Part shown: positions 33,363 to 41,312 of the stretch, piece by piece
How the letters are laid out: each line of letters starts with the position of its first letter
Position numbering within the stretch: the stretch's first letter is position 1
Assembly (NCBI GenBank): GCA_964485345.1
Contig: CAZAJB010000008.1
Location: 1-58,418 of the forward strand
Source of the DNA: UBA5420 sp964485345
GTDB lineage: Bacteria > Bacillota > Limnochordia > Darwinibacteriales > Darwinibacteriaceae
DNA length: 58,418 bases
Direction of reading: 5' to 3'
Program-made: the position numbers and the translations under genes
The notes under the pieces: generated by a model
What the model saw: the letters and a program-made list of their open reading frames with translations, nothing else
Told to the model about the DNA's origin: nothing
Database searches by the model: none

Positions 33363-34525
33363 TTGTAAAAGGAGCAAAGATCTATCCTGGTATGGGGGCT
33401 GTCTTAGAAAACGGAATGATAATCATCGATGATCAGGGAAAGATACACGCCATCGGCCACAATCTATCCGTGGCAGAAGGGGATAAGGTCTTGGATCTTG
33501 CTGGCAAGGTGATCATTCCAGGCTTGATTGATGCCCATACGCATGTAGGCATGTGGGGCGATGGAGAAGGACGCTCTGCTTATGACGGGAACGAGTCCGT
33601 CAGGCCCATCACCGGTGAGGTTAGGGCACTTGATGCAGTTAACCCCAGGCAAATAAGCTTCCAAAGCGCGAGGGAAGGTGGGATTACCACGATTCAGATC
33701 CTACCTGGGTCTGGAAACCCCATAGGGGGACTCAGCTTTGCCTGCAAAACCCAGGGCAAAGTCATTGATGATATGGTAGTCAAACACCCCACTGGCCTCA
33801 AGGGTGCCATGGGCGAAAACCCCAAGAGGGCCCATGGACAAGGACAGCAGCAGTCACCTGCGAGCCGTATGGCCATTGCAGCTATGATTAGAGAGTACTT
33901 CAAAGATGCCCGAGTCTATGGGGAGAAAAAACGGAAGGCGGAAGAAGAAGGGCAACCTTTTGACAAAGATCTTAATCTAGAATCGGGGCTCATGGTGCTA
34001 CGAAACGAAATCCCTTTTCGAGTTCACGCCCATAGACATGACGATATAGTCACGGCAATTCGCATCTGCGAGGAGTTTGCCATTGATTACACGATCGAGC
34101 ACTGCACAGACGGGCACTTGATAGCAGACTACTTAGGCAAGAAGAACGTTACTGCCATGGTGGGACCTGGACTATCCCCTGCTACCAAAATAGAAACGAA
34201 AGACCTGACCGATGAGAATCCAGCAATCTTAGCCAAACATGGCGTCAAGGTCTGCTTGATGACCGATCACCCCTTCCTGAACTGCCGCTACTTCCTACAA
34301 TATGCAGCCATAGCCCATAAACATGGTCTTGCTTTCGACGCTACCCTGAGGGCGATCACCATGAATCCCGCCGCGGCACTGGGTATTGAGGACAGAGTAG
34401 GTTCATTAGAAGTAGGTAAGGACGGGGACTTTGTGGTTCTGAATGGCGAACCGTTTAGCTACCGAGGATCCATTGCTCAAACATATATTGAAGGACGTCT
34501 GGTTTGGGAGAGAGAAATATATTGA
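33356..34525 (+). CDS. Amidohydrolase, imidazolonepropionase-like (second of a tandem pair)
   Basis: A 389-residue paralogue of the preceding protein with the same architecture: IDAHTHVG (about 60), VHAHRHDD (about 223), EHCTDGH, MTDHP (about 302) and VGSLEVGKDGDFVVL at the end. The two share the ILPGS and ATR/ASRM segments, so they arose by duplication, but they are well diverged. The ATG at 33356 lies within the end of the first gene (7-base overlap), so the products are made together and may form a heteromer. The divergent peptide transporter suggests a role in degrading imported peptides or derivatives; this is inference. Confidence 0.85.
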   Translation: MLVVKGAKIYPGMGAVLENGMIIIDDQGKIHAIGHNLSVAEGDKVLDLAGKVIIPGLIDAHTHVGMWGDGEGRSAYDGNESVRPITGEVRALDAVNPRQISFQSAREGGITTIQILPGSGNPIGGLSFACKTQGKVIDDMVVKHPTGLKGAMGENPKRAHGQGQQQSPASRMAIAAMIREYFKDARVYGEKKRKAEEEGQPFDKDLNLESGLMVLRNEIPFRVHAHRHDDIVTAIRICEEFAIDYTIEHCTDGHLIADYLGKKNVTAMVGPGLSPATKIETKDLTDENPAILAKHGVKVCLMTDHPFLNCRYFLQYAAIAHKHGLAFDATLRAITMNPAAALGIEDRVGSLEVGKDGDFVVLNGEPFSYRGSIAQTYIEGRLVWEREIY

Positions 34526-34542
34526 AAAATGATATATATTTA

Positions 34543-34571
34543 TTGACAATCGATAAGAACCTTCCTATACT
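34543..34571 (+). promoter_or_regulatory. Promoter of the DUF2975/Xre pair
   Basis: Perfect TTGACA (34543-34548), 17-bp spacer, TATACT (34566-34571). The transcript would start near 34578, 18 bases before the ATG. Confidence 0.8.
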
Positions 34572-34595
34572 GAGGTAAGATAGGGAGGTATTGAT

Positions 34596-35171
34596 ATGCG
34601 GTATTTTGGACAGAAATCGGTTGTAGCGAAATTCGCCAAGGTATTTAACGCGCTCTGGTATATGAGTTTCCTCACGTTGGCCCTGAATTTGTACTCGCTT
34701 GTGAGTTCCTTGGTTAACCCGGATTTTCTTGATTATGCTAGTGCTCATATTACGCTCTCTAGTGGTCTAACGTTGAAAATAGCCCCGGAACACACAAATC
34801 CAGCAAACGGCAGGTTGCTCCTGATCCTAGCCATTCTCGGATTCATCGCCACGCCTGTATCGATGTTCATCATTTACCAGCTGCGAGGGCTCTTTCAAGC
34901 CTTTGCCCGCAAGCAACTGCTGACCCAGGAAAATGCCAAAAGAATTCGGCTGATTGGTTCTGCGACTGTTGTGACCTGGGTTTTTTCGCTGGTGGCGGAT
35001 GTTGTGGGTAGGCACTATACCATCAACGCAGTGACCATCCCAGGAGTTGAATTAACTGGCGTCTTTGTGCCGGACTATTGGATGCTTTTTTTGGGGATTA
35101 TTGTCTTGGTGATTGCGGAAATTCATAAAATGGCTGCCGAAACTAGCGAAGAGAGTAAGTTGACAGTATAG
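34596..35171 (+). CDS. DUF2975 membrane protein
   Basis: A 191-residue protein with four membrane helices (about residues 18-38, 72-93, 120-140 and 160-180). The helix following RLLLILAILGF and the motif RGLFQAFARKQLLTQENAKRI, just before helix 3, are the usual marks of DUF2975. Members are nearly always followed by a small Cro/C1-type regulator, as here (14-base gap to its ATG). Function is unknown. The ATG at 34596 follows AGGGAGG. Confidence 0.85.
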   Translation: MRYFGQKSVVAKFAKVFNALWYMSFLTLALNLYSLVSSLVNPDFLDYASAHITLSSGLTLKIAPEHTNPANGRLLLILAILGFIATPVSMFIIYQLRGLFQAFARKQLLTQENAKRIRLIGSATVVTWVFSLVADVVGRHYTINAVTIPGVELTGVFVPDYWMLFLGIIVLVIAEIHKMAAETSEESKLTV

Positions 35172-35185
35172 GGAGGGTGAATGCT

Positions 35186-35416
35186 ATGGCCATTCGCGTG
35201 AATCTTGATCGCGTGATGTTAGAAAACAGAAAAAGTCTCACCCAGTTGGCCCAAGATATAGACATTACAATGTCTAACCTGTCGATCCTAAAGAACAACA
35301 GAGCTAAGGCAATTCGCTTCTCTACCCTCGATGCGTTGTGTAAGGAACTTCGCTGTCAACCAGGGGATATCTTGGAATTTATCCCTGATGGGTCGCCGGA
35401 TGGTTCTCTGGAATAG
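35186..35416 (+). CDS. Small Cro/C1-type helix-turn-helix regulator (YozG-like)
   Basis: A 76-residue DNA-binding protein. It begins IRVNLDRVMLENRKSLTQLAQ, with the recognition helix in MSNLSILKNNRAKAIRFSTL and the ending CRQPGDILEF-like CQPGDILEFIPD, which is typical of the HTH_26 family that accompanies DUF2975 proteins. It is probably an autorepressor of the pair. ATG at 35186 has AGGGAGGG at the correct distance; an in-frame GTG at 35177 sits too close to it. Confidence 0.88.
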   Translation: MAIRVNLDRVMLENRKSLTQLAQDIDITMSNLSILKNNRAKAIRFSTLDALCKELRCQPGDILEFIPDGSPDGSLE

Positions 35417-35486
35417 GCGCAGAAGTTTGAATTTTGTCATCCAAACGCGAAAAATAACAGGGAATTAGCAATTTGGGGCGAAGATT

Positions 35487-36317
35487 ATGTCCGAGGCGAA
35501 TACAGGAGAAGGGGTTGAGGGAATGGTTGTGGAGACGAATGTTGATCTGGAATCTCGGGCTCTGCAAGAAGCGGAACAGACGATTGACGAACTAAAAGAG
35601 CAGTTGAAGCGAGAACGACTCCTTCTTCGGACCATTGTGGATAATCTGCCTACTGCGATTTACGCCAAAGACTTGGAAGGCCGGAAAGTTCTCGCCAACC
35701 GTATTGACCTCGATAACAGCGGCGCAAAGACCGAAGCTGAGGTACTGGGGAAAACAGACTTTGACTTCTTCCCCAGACACATTGCGGAGCAGTTTTATCG
35801 TGATGACGCCGTTGTCCTCAAAAAGGGGCAATCCATTATTGATCGTGAGGAACTCTTAGCTGACGATGGTGGTGCAGAGCGTTGGCTCCGCACCTCAAAG
35901 CTCCCTTTGCGGGGCGATCATGGTGAGATTTTGGGACTAGTCGGGTTTGGGCAAGATATTAGCCTAGAAAAACGTCTAGAAAAGGAAAATCTAGAGGCCA
36001 CTGTGCGCATCGAGGAGCAGCAAGAGATGGTAGAAAAGATGATCTCTGACCTCGCTGCGATTCCAGAGAAGATCGGTGATTTGGTTAACGGGATTACGTA
36101 TGTGGCGCGGCAGACCAAAATGGTCTCCATTAATGCGACCATCGAAGCGGCGCGAGTCGGCGACTTAGGCCGGGGCTTTCAGGTCGTTGCCGAAGAGGTT
36201 GGTCTACTCTCGGATCGTTCAACGGAGGCGGCGAATCAGGTTCATGCGGCAATTGCGGAGGTAGAATCCCTTGTGCACCGAATTCTGGCTGTCTGGGGGA
36301 AGGGTAAGACCTTGTAA
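35487..36317 (+). CDS. Soluble PAS-domain chemoreceptor with shortened signalling domain
   Basis: A 276-residue cytosolic protein with no membrane segment. Residues about 20-45 form a coiled coil; a PAS domain follows (about 45-165: TIVDNLPTAIYAKDLEGR, DFFPRHIAEQF, LPLRGDHGEILGLVGFGQDI). A short receptor signalling hairpin covers about 170-270, with the tip QTKMVSINATIEAARVGD in place of the usual QTNLLALNAAIEAARAGE. The Glu and Arg that contact CheW/CheA are kept. The arms are much shorter than in normal receptors and no adaptation region is visible. It could sense a cytosolic ligand or redox state. The start at 35487 is one of two (the other is ATG 35523 with a better RBS). Confidence 0.82.
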   Translation: MSEANTGEGVEGMVVETNVDLESRALQEAEQTIDELKEQLKRERLLLRTIVDNLPTAIYAKDLEGRKVLANRIDLDNSGAKTEAEVLGKTDFDFFPRHIAEQFYRDDAVVLKKGQSIIDREELLADDGGAERWLRTSKLPLRGDHGEILGLVGFGQDISLEKRLEKENLEATVRIEEQQEMVEKMISDLAAIPEKIGDLVNGITYVARQTKMVSINATIEAARVGDLGRGFQVVAEEVGLLSDRSTEAANQVHAAIAEVESLVHRILAVWGKGKTL

Positions 36318-36339
36318 GATGCTGCGGTAAGAAAAATAT

Positions 36340-36367
36340 GCTCTCCTCCAATCGAGGGGAGCGTTTT
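36340..36367 (+). terminator. Terminator after the PAS chemoreceptor gene
   Basis: GCTCTCCTC (36340-36348), loop CAATC, GAGGGGAGC (36354-36362) form nine pairs with one G-T, then GTTTT. It rules out translation of pcp from the upstream in-frame ATG at 36338. Confidence 0.8.
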
Positions 36368-36385
36368 GAATGTGGGGTGTATGCG

Positions 36386-37012
36386 TTGAGAGTGTCTCGT
36401 GTATTGTTAACTGGATTTGATGCCTTTGGTGGCGAATCCATCAATCCGGCTTGGGAAGTCATCAAGCAGGTTGCGGAAGAAAACGTGAAGGGTGTCACGC
36501 TAAGTGTCAGGCAACTGCCTACTGTCTTTGGCGAGGCCATCCGAGACGTGGCTTTTGCCATTGAGGCCGAACAGCCAGATTTGGTGCTAGCCCTTGGGCA
36601 GGCCGGTGGCAGACCCAGTATTTCCCTCGAACGAGTTGCCTTGAACATGGATGATGCCACGATTCCAGATAATCGAAACAACCAACCCGTCGACGTTCCT
36701 ATCGTGGCAGGGGCACCAGCAGCCTATTTCTCCACATTGCCCATACGCGCGATCATGGAAAAACTACACCAAGCCGGAATCCCCTCGAGCATCTCCAACT
36801 CCGCGGGAACCTATGTCTGCAATCACACCATGTATGGTATTCTCCATCACATTGCAGTAAATGAGCTGCCGACGATGGCAGGATTCGTCCACATACCCTA
36901 CCTGCCTGCACAGGCGGTGCAGCATCAAGGAGCTCCTTCCATGGGGCTCGCGGACATGGTCCGGGCCATAAGGATCGTCATTGAAACCTGTATCTCGAGC
37001 ACATCAGTGTGA
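36386..37012 (+). CDS. pcp: Pyroglutamyl-peptidase I (pyrrolidone-carboxylate peptidase)
   Basis: A cysteine peptidase of family C15, about 208 residues, that removes N-terminal pyroglutamate from peptides in the cytosol. It opens VLLTGFDAFGGESINPAW. The catalytic triad is visible: Glu in SISLERVALN, Cys in AGTYVCNHTMYG and His in AGFVHIPYLP. Start codon is uncertain: TTG at 36386 (with GGGGTG upstream) gives the usual length; GTG at 36377 and GTG at 36392 are alternatives. The ATG at 36338 is inside a terminator stem and is rejected. It may act on products of the peptide transporter. Confidence 0.92.
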   Translation: MRVSRVLLTGFDAFGGESINPAWEVIKQVAEENVKGVTLSVRQLPTVFGEAIRDVAFAIEAEQPDLVLALGQAGGRPSISLERVALNMDDATIPDNRNNQPVDVPIVAGAPAAYFSTLPIRAIMEKLHQAGIPSSISNSAGTYVCNHTMYGILHHIAVNELPTMAGFVHIPYLPAQAVQHQGAPSMGLADMVRAIRIVIETCISSTSV

Positions 37013-37060
37013 TACTCTATCTGCCCTCCACTACAGAAGACGCGAGCTGCGGGCAGGTTC

Positions 37061-37078
37061 ACACCGTTGGGGTGTTTT
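37061..37078 (+). terminator. Probable terminator after pcp
   Basis: ACACC (37061-37065), loop GTTGG, GGTGT (37071-37075), then TTTGTTT. A larger stem CTGCCC/GGGCAG (37021-37026 with 37051-37056) precedes it. The stem is short, so confidence is moderate. Confidence 0.5.
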
Positions 37079-37112
37079 GTTTAGGTTAACGTAATAGAAA
37101 TGGGGCTAAACA

Positions 37113-38501
37113 ATGAATTTCGCGCAGGCCGACTTGGCTTCTTACCTTAATAATCCCATCGAATGCAGCTGTGGCCGGACCCATTTTGCCGGTATTGAGG
37201 CTGTGGAAATTAGTGAAGGCGCCTTAGACAAAGTTGCCGCCATTGTTAAGGGGAGTGGTTATCAGAAGCCCTTTGTTATTGCTGATCGCAACACGCATGA
37301 GATTGCAGGGAGCACGGTATTGGAAAAGTTGGCGAAGGAGGGTATTTCTGCCTCAGTCTATGTCTTTGATGAGCCCGCCTTGTCCCCGAATGAGCGTGCC
37401 TTAGGCACTCTCTTAATGAACTTCGATCCAACATGCGATCTGATTCTAGGCGTTGGCTCAGGGACCATCAATGATCTCTGCCGGTTTTTCAGCTATCAAT
37501 TGGGCATGCAGTATTTCATCGTGGCCACCGCTCCTTCCATGGATGGCTACGCTTCATCAGTAGCTCCTCTTTTGAAAAACAACCTGAAGACCACCTTCGA
37601 GTGTCATGTGCCCAAGGCCATTATTGCTGACTTGGACATCCTGGCTGCAGCTCCCACCGCAATGATTGCTGCAGGTTTTGGCGATGTCCTAGGCAAGTAT
37701 ACTTGCCTTGCTGACTGGAAACTCTCGGCCATAGTAAACGGCGAATACTATTGCGAGCGGGTTGCATCCTTGACGCGGCACTCGCTAGAGAGAACCATGA
37801 AACTTCGCAAGGGGATCGCGTCTGGCGATAAGCAGGCGATCGGAGAGTTAATGGAGACGCTGGTTCTATCAGGGGTTGCCATTAGCTATGTAGGTAACTC
37901 TCGACCCGCATCAGGCAGCGAGCACCACTTGGCTCATTTCTGGGAAATGCAGCTCTTGTGGGGAGGTAGGCATCATCTTCTGCATGGTACCAGTGTGGGG
38001 ATAGGTACGGTCTTGATTCTGCAATTGTATGAAATGCTTCTTCAGGAAAACCTTGATCCCGAAACCTTTGCTAGCATCCATGCACCGCTGGGCCACACTT
38101 GGACTACCGAGATTGAAAGGGTGTTCTCGGAAGGTGCTTCTGAGGTTCTGGCCCTAGAGAGGGCGGCAGGGAAGAATGACCTAGCGCGACATAGAAAGCG
38201 ACTTGGTGCCATCGCACAGAATTGGGATGAAGTCCTGGCGGCCTTAGCTATGTTGCCATCCGCGCAAGATGCCAGAGGACTGTTGAAAGAGGTGTATGCT
38301 CCCTTTGAACCAGCCCAGGTCGACGTGGAGCCCGAAATGGTTTACGATGCCCTTGTCTATGCCAAGGAAATTCGTGCTCGTTATACCGTTTTACAGCTCC
38401 TCTGGGACCTGAATCTCTTGCAGGTTTTTGCCAGTCGCGTGGTACCCAGTGCTTGGTGGTTGGAAGAAGTAGGATTTGGCGAAACGATGAAAGATATGTA
38501 A
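37113..38501 (+). CDS. sn-Glycerol-1-phosphate dehydrogenase (AraM/EgsA family)
   Basis: A 462-residue NAD(P)-linked enzyme of the iron-alcohol/dehydroquinate synthase superfamily. It reduces dihydroxyacetone phosphate to sn-glycerol 1-phosphate, the archaeal glycerol backbone, also made in some Bacillota for heptaprenylglyceryl phosphate. The nucleotide-binding turn is GVGSGTINDLCRF; ATAPSMDGYAS follows; metal ligands are in GFGDVLGK (Asp) and SGSEHHLAHFWEM (His), with a second His in LHGTSVG. The C-terminal extension of about 100 residues is typical of AraM. ATG at 37113. Metal type (Ni or Zn) cannot be told. No geranylgeranylglyceryl-phosphate synthase homologue is in the window. Confidence 0.88.
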   Translation: MNFAQADLASYLNNPIECSCGRTHFAGIEAVEISEGALDKVAAIVKGSGYQKPFVIADRNTHEIAGSTVLEKLAKEGISASVYVFDEPALSPNERALGTLLMNFDPTCDLILGVGSGTINDLCRFFSYQLGMQYFIVATAPSMDGYASSVAPLLKNNLKTTFECHVPKAIIADLDILAAAPTAMIAAGFGDVLGKYTCLADWKLSAIVNGEYYCERVASLTRHSLERTMKLRKGIASGDKQAIGELMETLVLSGVAISYVGNSRPASGSEHHLAHFWEMQLLWGGRHHLLHGTSVGIGTVLILQLYEMLLQENLDPETFASIHAPLGHTWTTEIERVFSEGASEVLALERAAGKNDLARHRKRLGAIAQNWDEVLAALAMLPSAQDARGLLKEVYAPFEPAQVDVEPEMVYDALVYAKEIRARYTVLQLLWDLNLLQVFASRVVPSAWWLEEVGFGETMKDM

Positions 38502-38530
38502 GTGTTTGACTGAGACACACGAGATCAAGT

Positions 38531-38562
38531 AGGCGGGTTCCGAGAGGAGTCCGTCTATTTTG
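38531..38562 (+). terminator. Terminator after the glycerol-1-phosphate dehydrogenase gene
   Basis: AGGCGGGTTCC (38531-38541), loop GAGA, GGAGTCCGTCT (38546-38556) give eleven pairs including three G-T, then ATTTTG. Confidence 0.7.
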
Positions 38563-38631
38563 TGAATAAAGGAGGTCCTGGCAGATCGTTGGGTAACGTT
38601 TGAGGCAATGTAAGCCTGGAAACAGGGCTTT

Positions 38632-38661
38632 TTGACGAGTGCCCTCGAATCGTAGTATAAT
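38632..38661 (+). promoter_or_regulatory. Promoter of the aminomutase gene
   Basis: TTGACG (38632-38637), 18-bp spacer, perfect TATAAT (38656-38661). Expected start near 38668, about 37 bases before the ATG. Confidence 0.75.
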
Positions 38662-38704
38662 AAAAGGTACAAGTTTACGAACACTGACTTTGGAAGGAGA
38701 TGCC

Positions 38705-39955
38705 ATGACTAAAAAGCAGATAGCCCAGAAGAGGGCAGATGAGCTCAGAAGCAGAGTACAAGACTATCTCGATGTGAAGGATACGATTCCCCGAGGTATG
38801 GCCCCCGCACAGCAAGAACAGTCTGAGGAGAAGAAGAGGACAATTCTCGCCCACCTCAAAGGCACCGAAGAAGATTGGAACGACTATAGGTGGCAGCTGA
38901 AGAATAGAATCTCTGATGTGGACACTCTGGTCAAGCTGATATCCTTAGATGACGAAGAAGTGCAAGCCGTACACAAAGTGGCCGAGAAGTACCGTTGGAG
39001 TATCTCTCCTTACTATCTGTCTCTGATCAATGACAAGGATCGATATGACCCAATCAAGCTGCAATCCATTCCTATGGTGGCTGAACTGATGGAAGAGGGT
39101 CTTGCTGACCCCATGGGCGAGGAGTACACGAATCCCGCTGGAGCCATTACTAGGCGCTATCCAGACAGAGTAATCATCAATGTAACAAACCAGTGTGCGA
39201 TGTACTGTAGACATTGTCAGAGAAGACGAAACATCGGGTCGGATGATCACCATACGTCCAGAAGAAAGCTTGAGGAGTCAATTGAGTATATTAGGGCAAA
39301 CCCGGAAATTCGCGATGTCCTAGTCACAGGGGGCGATGCCCTGTTACTTTCGGACGTTACTTTAGACTGGCTTTTAGGTGAGCTCCATCGAATTGAGTCT
39401 GTTGAGTATGTCCGCCTAGGAACGAGGGTCCTGGTGACGATGCCCCAAAGGATTACGGACGATCTAGTGAGTATTCTGAAGAAATATGCGCCTCTGTACA
39501 TCAATACCCAGTTTAACCATCCCCAAGAGCTTACAGAAGAAGCAAAGGGGGCTTGTGACAAATTAGCCAACGCCGGAATCCCCCTGGGGAACCAGGCTGT
39601 CCTTTTGAACGGGATCAACAATGACAAATTTGTCATGCGCCTTCTCAACCAAGAGCTGCTGAAATTTCGCATCAGGCCTTATTATATCTTTCATGCCAAA
39701 CGTGTGGTGGGGACCACGCACTTCAACACCTCTATCGATGAGGGAATTGAGATCATGGAATACTTGCGGGGCTATACCTCGGGTATGGCCATACCAACGT
39801 ATATTATCAATGCTCCCCAAGGGCACGGTAAGACCCCCATGGCCCCAGAGTATCTCATCTCGAGGGGAAAGAATCACGTCAAGATTCGGACTTGGGAGGG
39901 TAAGGTGTTTGATTACCCGAATCGTCCCACTCGTGATATCAAGGGATTCTTCTAA
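38705..39955 (+). CDS. eam: Glutamate 2,3-aminomutase (radical SAM, KamA family)
   Basis: A 416-residue radical SAM/PLP enzyme. The cluster motif is CAMYCRHCQRR (CxxxCxxC), with TGGDALLL near the SAM site and GHGKTP near the end, where PLP enzymes of this family have their Lys. In lysine 2,3-aminomutase two Asp bind the substrate's side-chain ammonium (in QCD and VDAP). Here the matching positions are Lys (FHAKRVVG) and Asn (IINAPQG), the exact exchange known for the clostridial glutamate 2,3-aminomutase. It therefore likely makes L-beta-glutamate, a compatible solute. ATG at 38705 follows GGAAGGAG. The promoter and terminator show that it is a single-gene unit. Confidence 0.88.
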   Translation: MTKKQIAQKRADELRSRVQDYLDVKDTIPRGMAPAQQEQSEEKKRTILAHLKGTEEDWNDYRWQLKNRISDVDTLVKLISLDDEEVQAVHKVAEKYRWSISPYYLSLINDKDRYDPIKLQSIPMVAELMEEGLADPMGEEYTNPAGAITRRYPDRVIINVTNQCAMYCRHCQRRRNIGSDDHHTSRRKLEESIEYIRANPEIRDVLVTGGDALLLSDVTLDWLLGELHRIESVEYVRLGTRVLVTMPQRITDDLVSILKKYAPLYINTQFNHPQELTEEAKGACDKLANAGIPLGNQAVLLNGINNDKFVMRLLNQELLKFRIRPYYIFHAKRVVGTTHFNTSIDEGIEIMEYLRGYTSGMAIPTYIINAPQGHGKTPMAPEYLISRGKNHVKIRTWEGKVFDYPNRPTRDIKGFF

Positions 39956-39996
39956 GGGGCGGCCCTTGACAAGGTGCAAGCTCTGCCAGAATGCAA

Positions 39997-40043
39997 AAAG
40001 CTGGAGGCCCCTTCTTCGGAAGGGCACCCTCCAGCTTTCTTTT
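39997..40043. terminator. Bidirectional terminator between aminomutase and DUF1015 genes
   Basis: AAAGCTGGAGG (39997-40007) pairs with CCTCCAGCTTT (40028-40038); an inner stem CCCTTC-TTCG-GAAGGG tops it. CTTTT follows on the plus strand and, read leftward, TTTTTGC follows on the minus strand. Confidence 0.9.
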
Positions 40044-40053
40044 GACAAGACGA

Positions 40054-41289
40054 CTAGCTCAGTTTGTGGATAAAAAGACCGCTGAGCAGCTTCGGTTCAA
40101 ACCAGGTGGATTTTGGCGGCATAACTTGGTTGCTATCTGCCACATCTAAAATCTCGTCAATGGAAGTAGGATACATTGAGAACGCAACGGTCATTCCCTC
40201 TTGCACGCGCCGCTCGAGCTCCTTAACACCGCGTATTCCGCCGACAAAGTCGATGCGGGCATCGCGCCGCGGATCCTGGATGTTGAGAATTGGCTGTAAG
40301 AGATGGTCTTGTAGTACTGCTACATCAAGGTCCTTAACGATATCGCTTGCGTCAACTATATCTGGTTTGAAAGTGAGCTTATACCATGTCTCTCCTAGGT
40401 ACATGCCAAAGGTATGCCTCTCTGTTGGTTCAAAGGGAGAGACCGGGGCCTTTTCAACCACAAAACTCTCTTGAACCTTCGCTAGGAAGTCTTCCTCTGA
40501 GTTTCCGTTAAGGTCTACGACCAGACGATTGTATGGCCAAATCTTCAGATCCGAGGCCGGGAAGATAACCGATAAGAAGTAGTTGAATTCTGCCCCTGGG
40601 TCAGGATTCTTTTGGCGCATCTCCATGCCGACTCGGTAGGCGGCCGCTGATCGATGATGTCCATCGGCAATGTATAGGTAATTGATGTCGGAAAAGAGCT
40701 CGACTAACTTTTGGACGGTGGTAGGACAATCTACGACCCAGCAAATATGGTCAACATTATGTGCGTGAAACTCATAGACCGGTTTATGATCGTCGATCCA
40801 CTCGTTGATTACCCGCAGTACCATGGCATTGTCCCGGTAGGTTTGGAAAATGGGACCGGTTTGGGCATGCAGGGCCTTAATATGATCGATACGATCCTGT
40901 TCTTTGTCGGGTCTTGTGAACTCGTGTTTCTTGATTACGTTAGCATGATAGTCATCGATGGACGCACAGGCCACCAATCCGGTTTGGGCCCTGCCATCCA
41001 TGATTTGACGATAGATATATAGGCAGTCATCCTGATCTTGAATCAAGTGGCCTTTTTGCACCATATCATCAAGGATTTCCCTAGACTTGGCGTACACCTT
41101 TGCGTCATGGGGATCTGGCATCTCGGCAAAGTTAATTTCGCCCCGGTCGATGCGTAGAAACGAATAATCGTTCCTCTTTACCATGTCTTTTGCTTCGCTG
41201 GAGTTCATAACATCGTAAGGCAAAGCAGCAATCTTATCTGCACAACCATTGTTGGGCCTTAGTGCCTTGAAAGGTCTAATAATAGCCAT
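40054..41289 (-). CDS. DUF1015-family protein, co-transcribed with serA
   Basis: A 411-residue cytosolic protein of the DUF1015 (PF06245) family. Family marks are the start IRPFKALRP...AALPYDVM, the segment HEFTRPDKEQDRIDH, the central YIADGHHRSAAAYR and FLSVIFPASDLKIWPYNRLV. The clusters of His, Asp and Arg in the ADGHHR and TRPDKEQDR motifs suggest a phosphate- or metal-dependent active site. The gene lies 23 bases behind serA on the same strand. DUF1015 genes repeatedly sit with serA/serC, and no serB is present here, so a role in the phosphoserine step is a reasonable guess but not shown. ATG at 41289 follows GAGGAGG. Confidence 0.85.
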   Translation of the reverse strand: MAIIRPFKALRPNNGCADKIAALPYDVMNSSEAKDMVKRNDYSFLRIDRGEINFAEMPDPHDAKVYAKSREILDDMVQKGHLIQDQDDCLYIYRQIMDGRAQTGLVACASIDDYHANVIKKHEFTRPDKEQDRIDHIKALHAQTGPIFQTYRDNAMVLRVINEWIDDHKPVYEFHAHNVDHICWVVDCPTTVQKLVELFSDINYLYIADGHHRSAAAYRVGMEMRQKNPDPGAEFNYFLSVIFPASDLKIWPYNRLVVDLNGNSEEDFLAKVQESFVVEKAPVSPFEPTERHTFGMYLGETWYKLTFKPDIVDASDIVKDLDVAVLQDHLLQPILNIQDPRRDARIDFVGGIRGVKELERRVQEGMTVAFSMYPTSIDEILDVADSNQVMPPKSTWFEPKLLSGLFIHKLS

Positions 41290-41312
41290 ACATAAGCCTC
41301 CTCTTGGGATTA

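Noticed and set aside
36338..36385. ATG at 36338 as start of pcp
   Set aside because: It lies in the stem of a terminator; the family N terminus begins near 36386.
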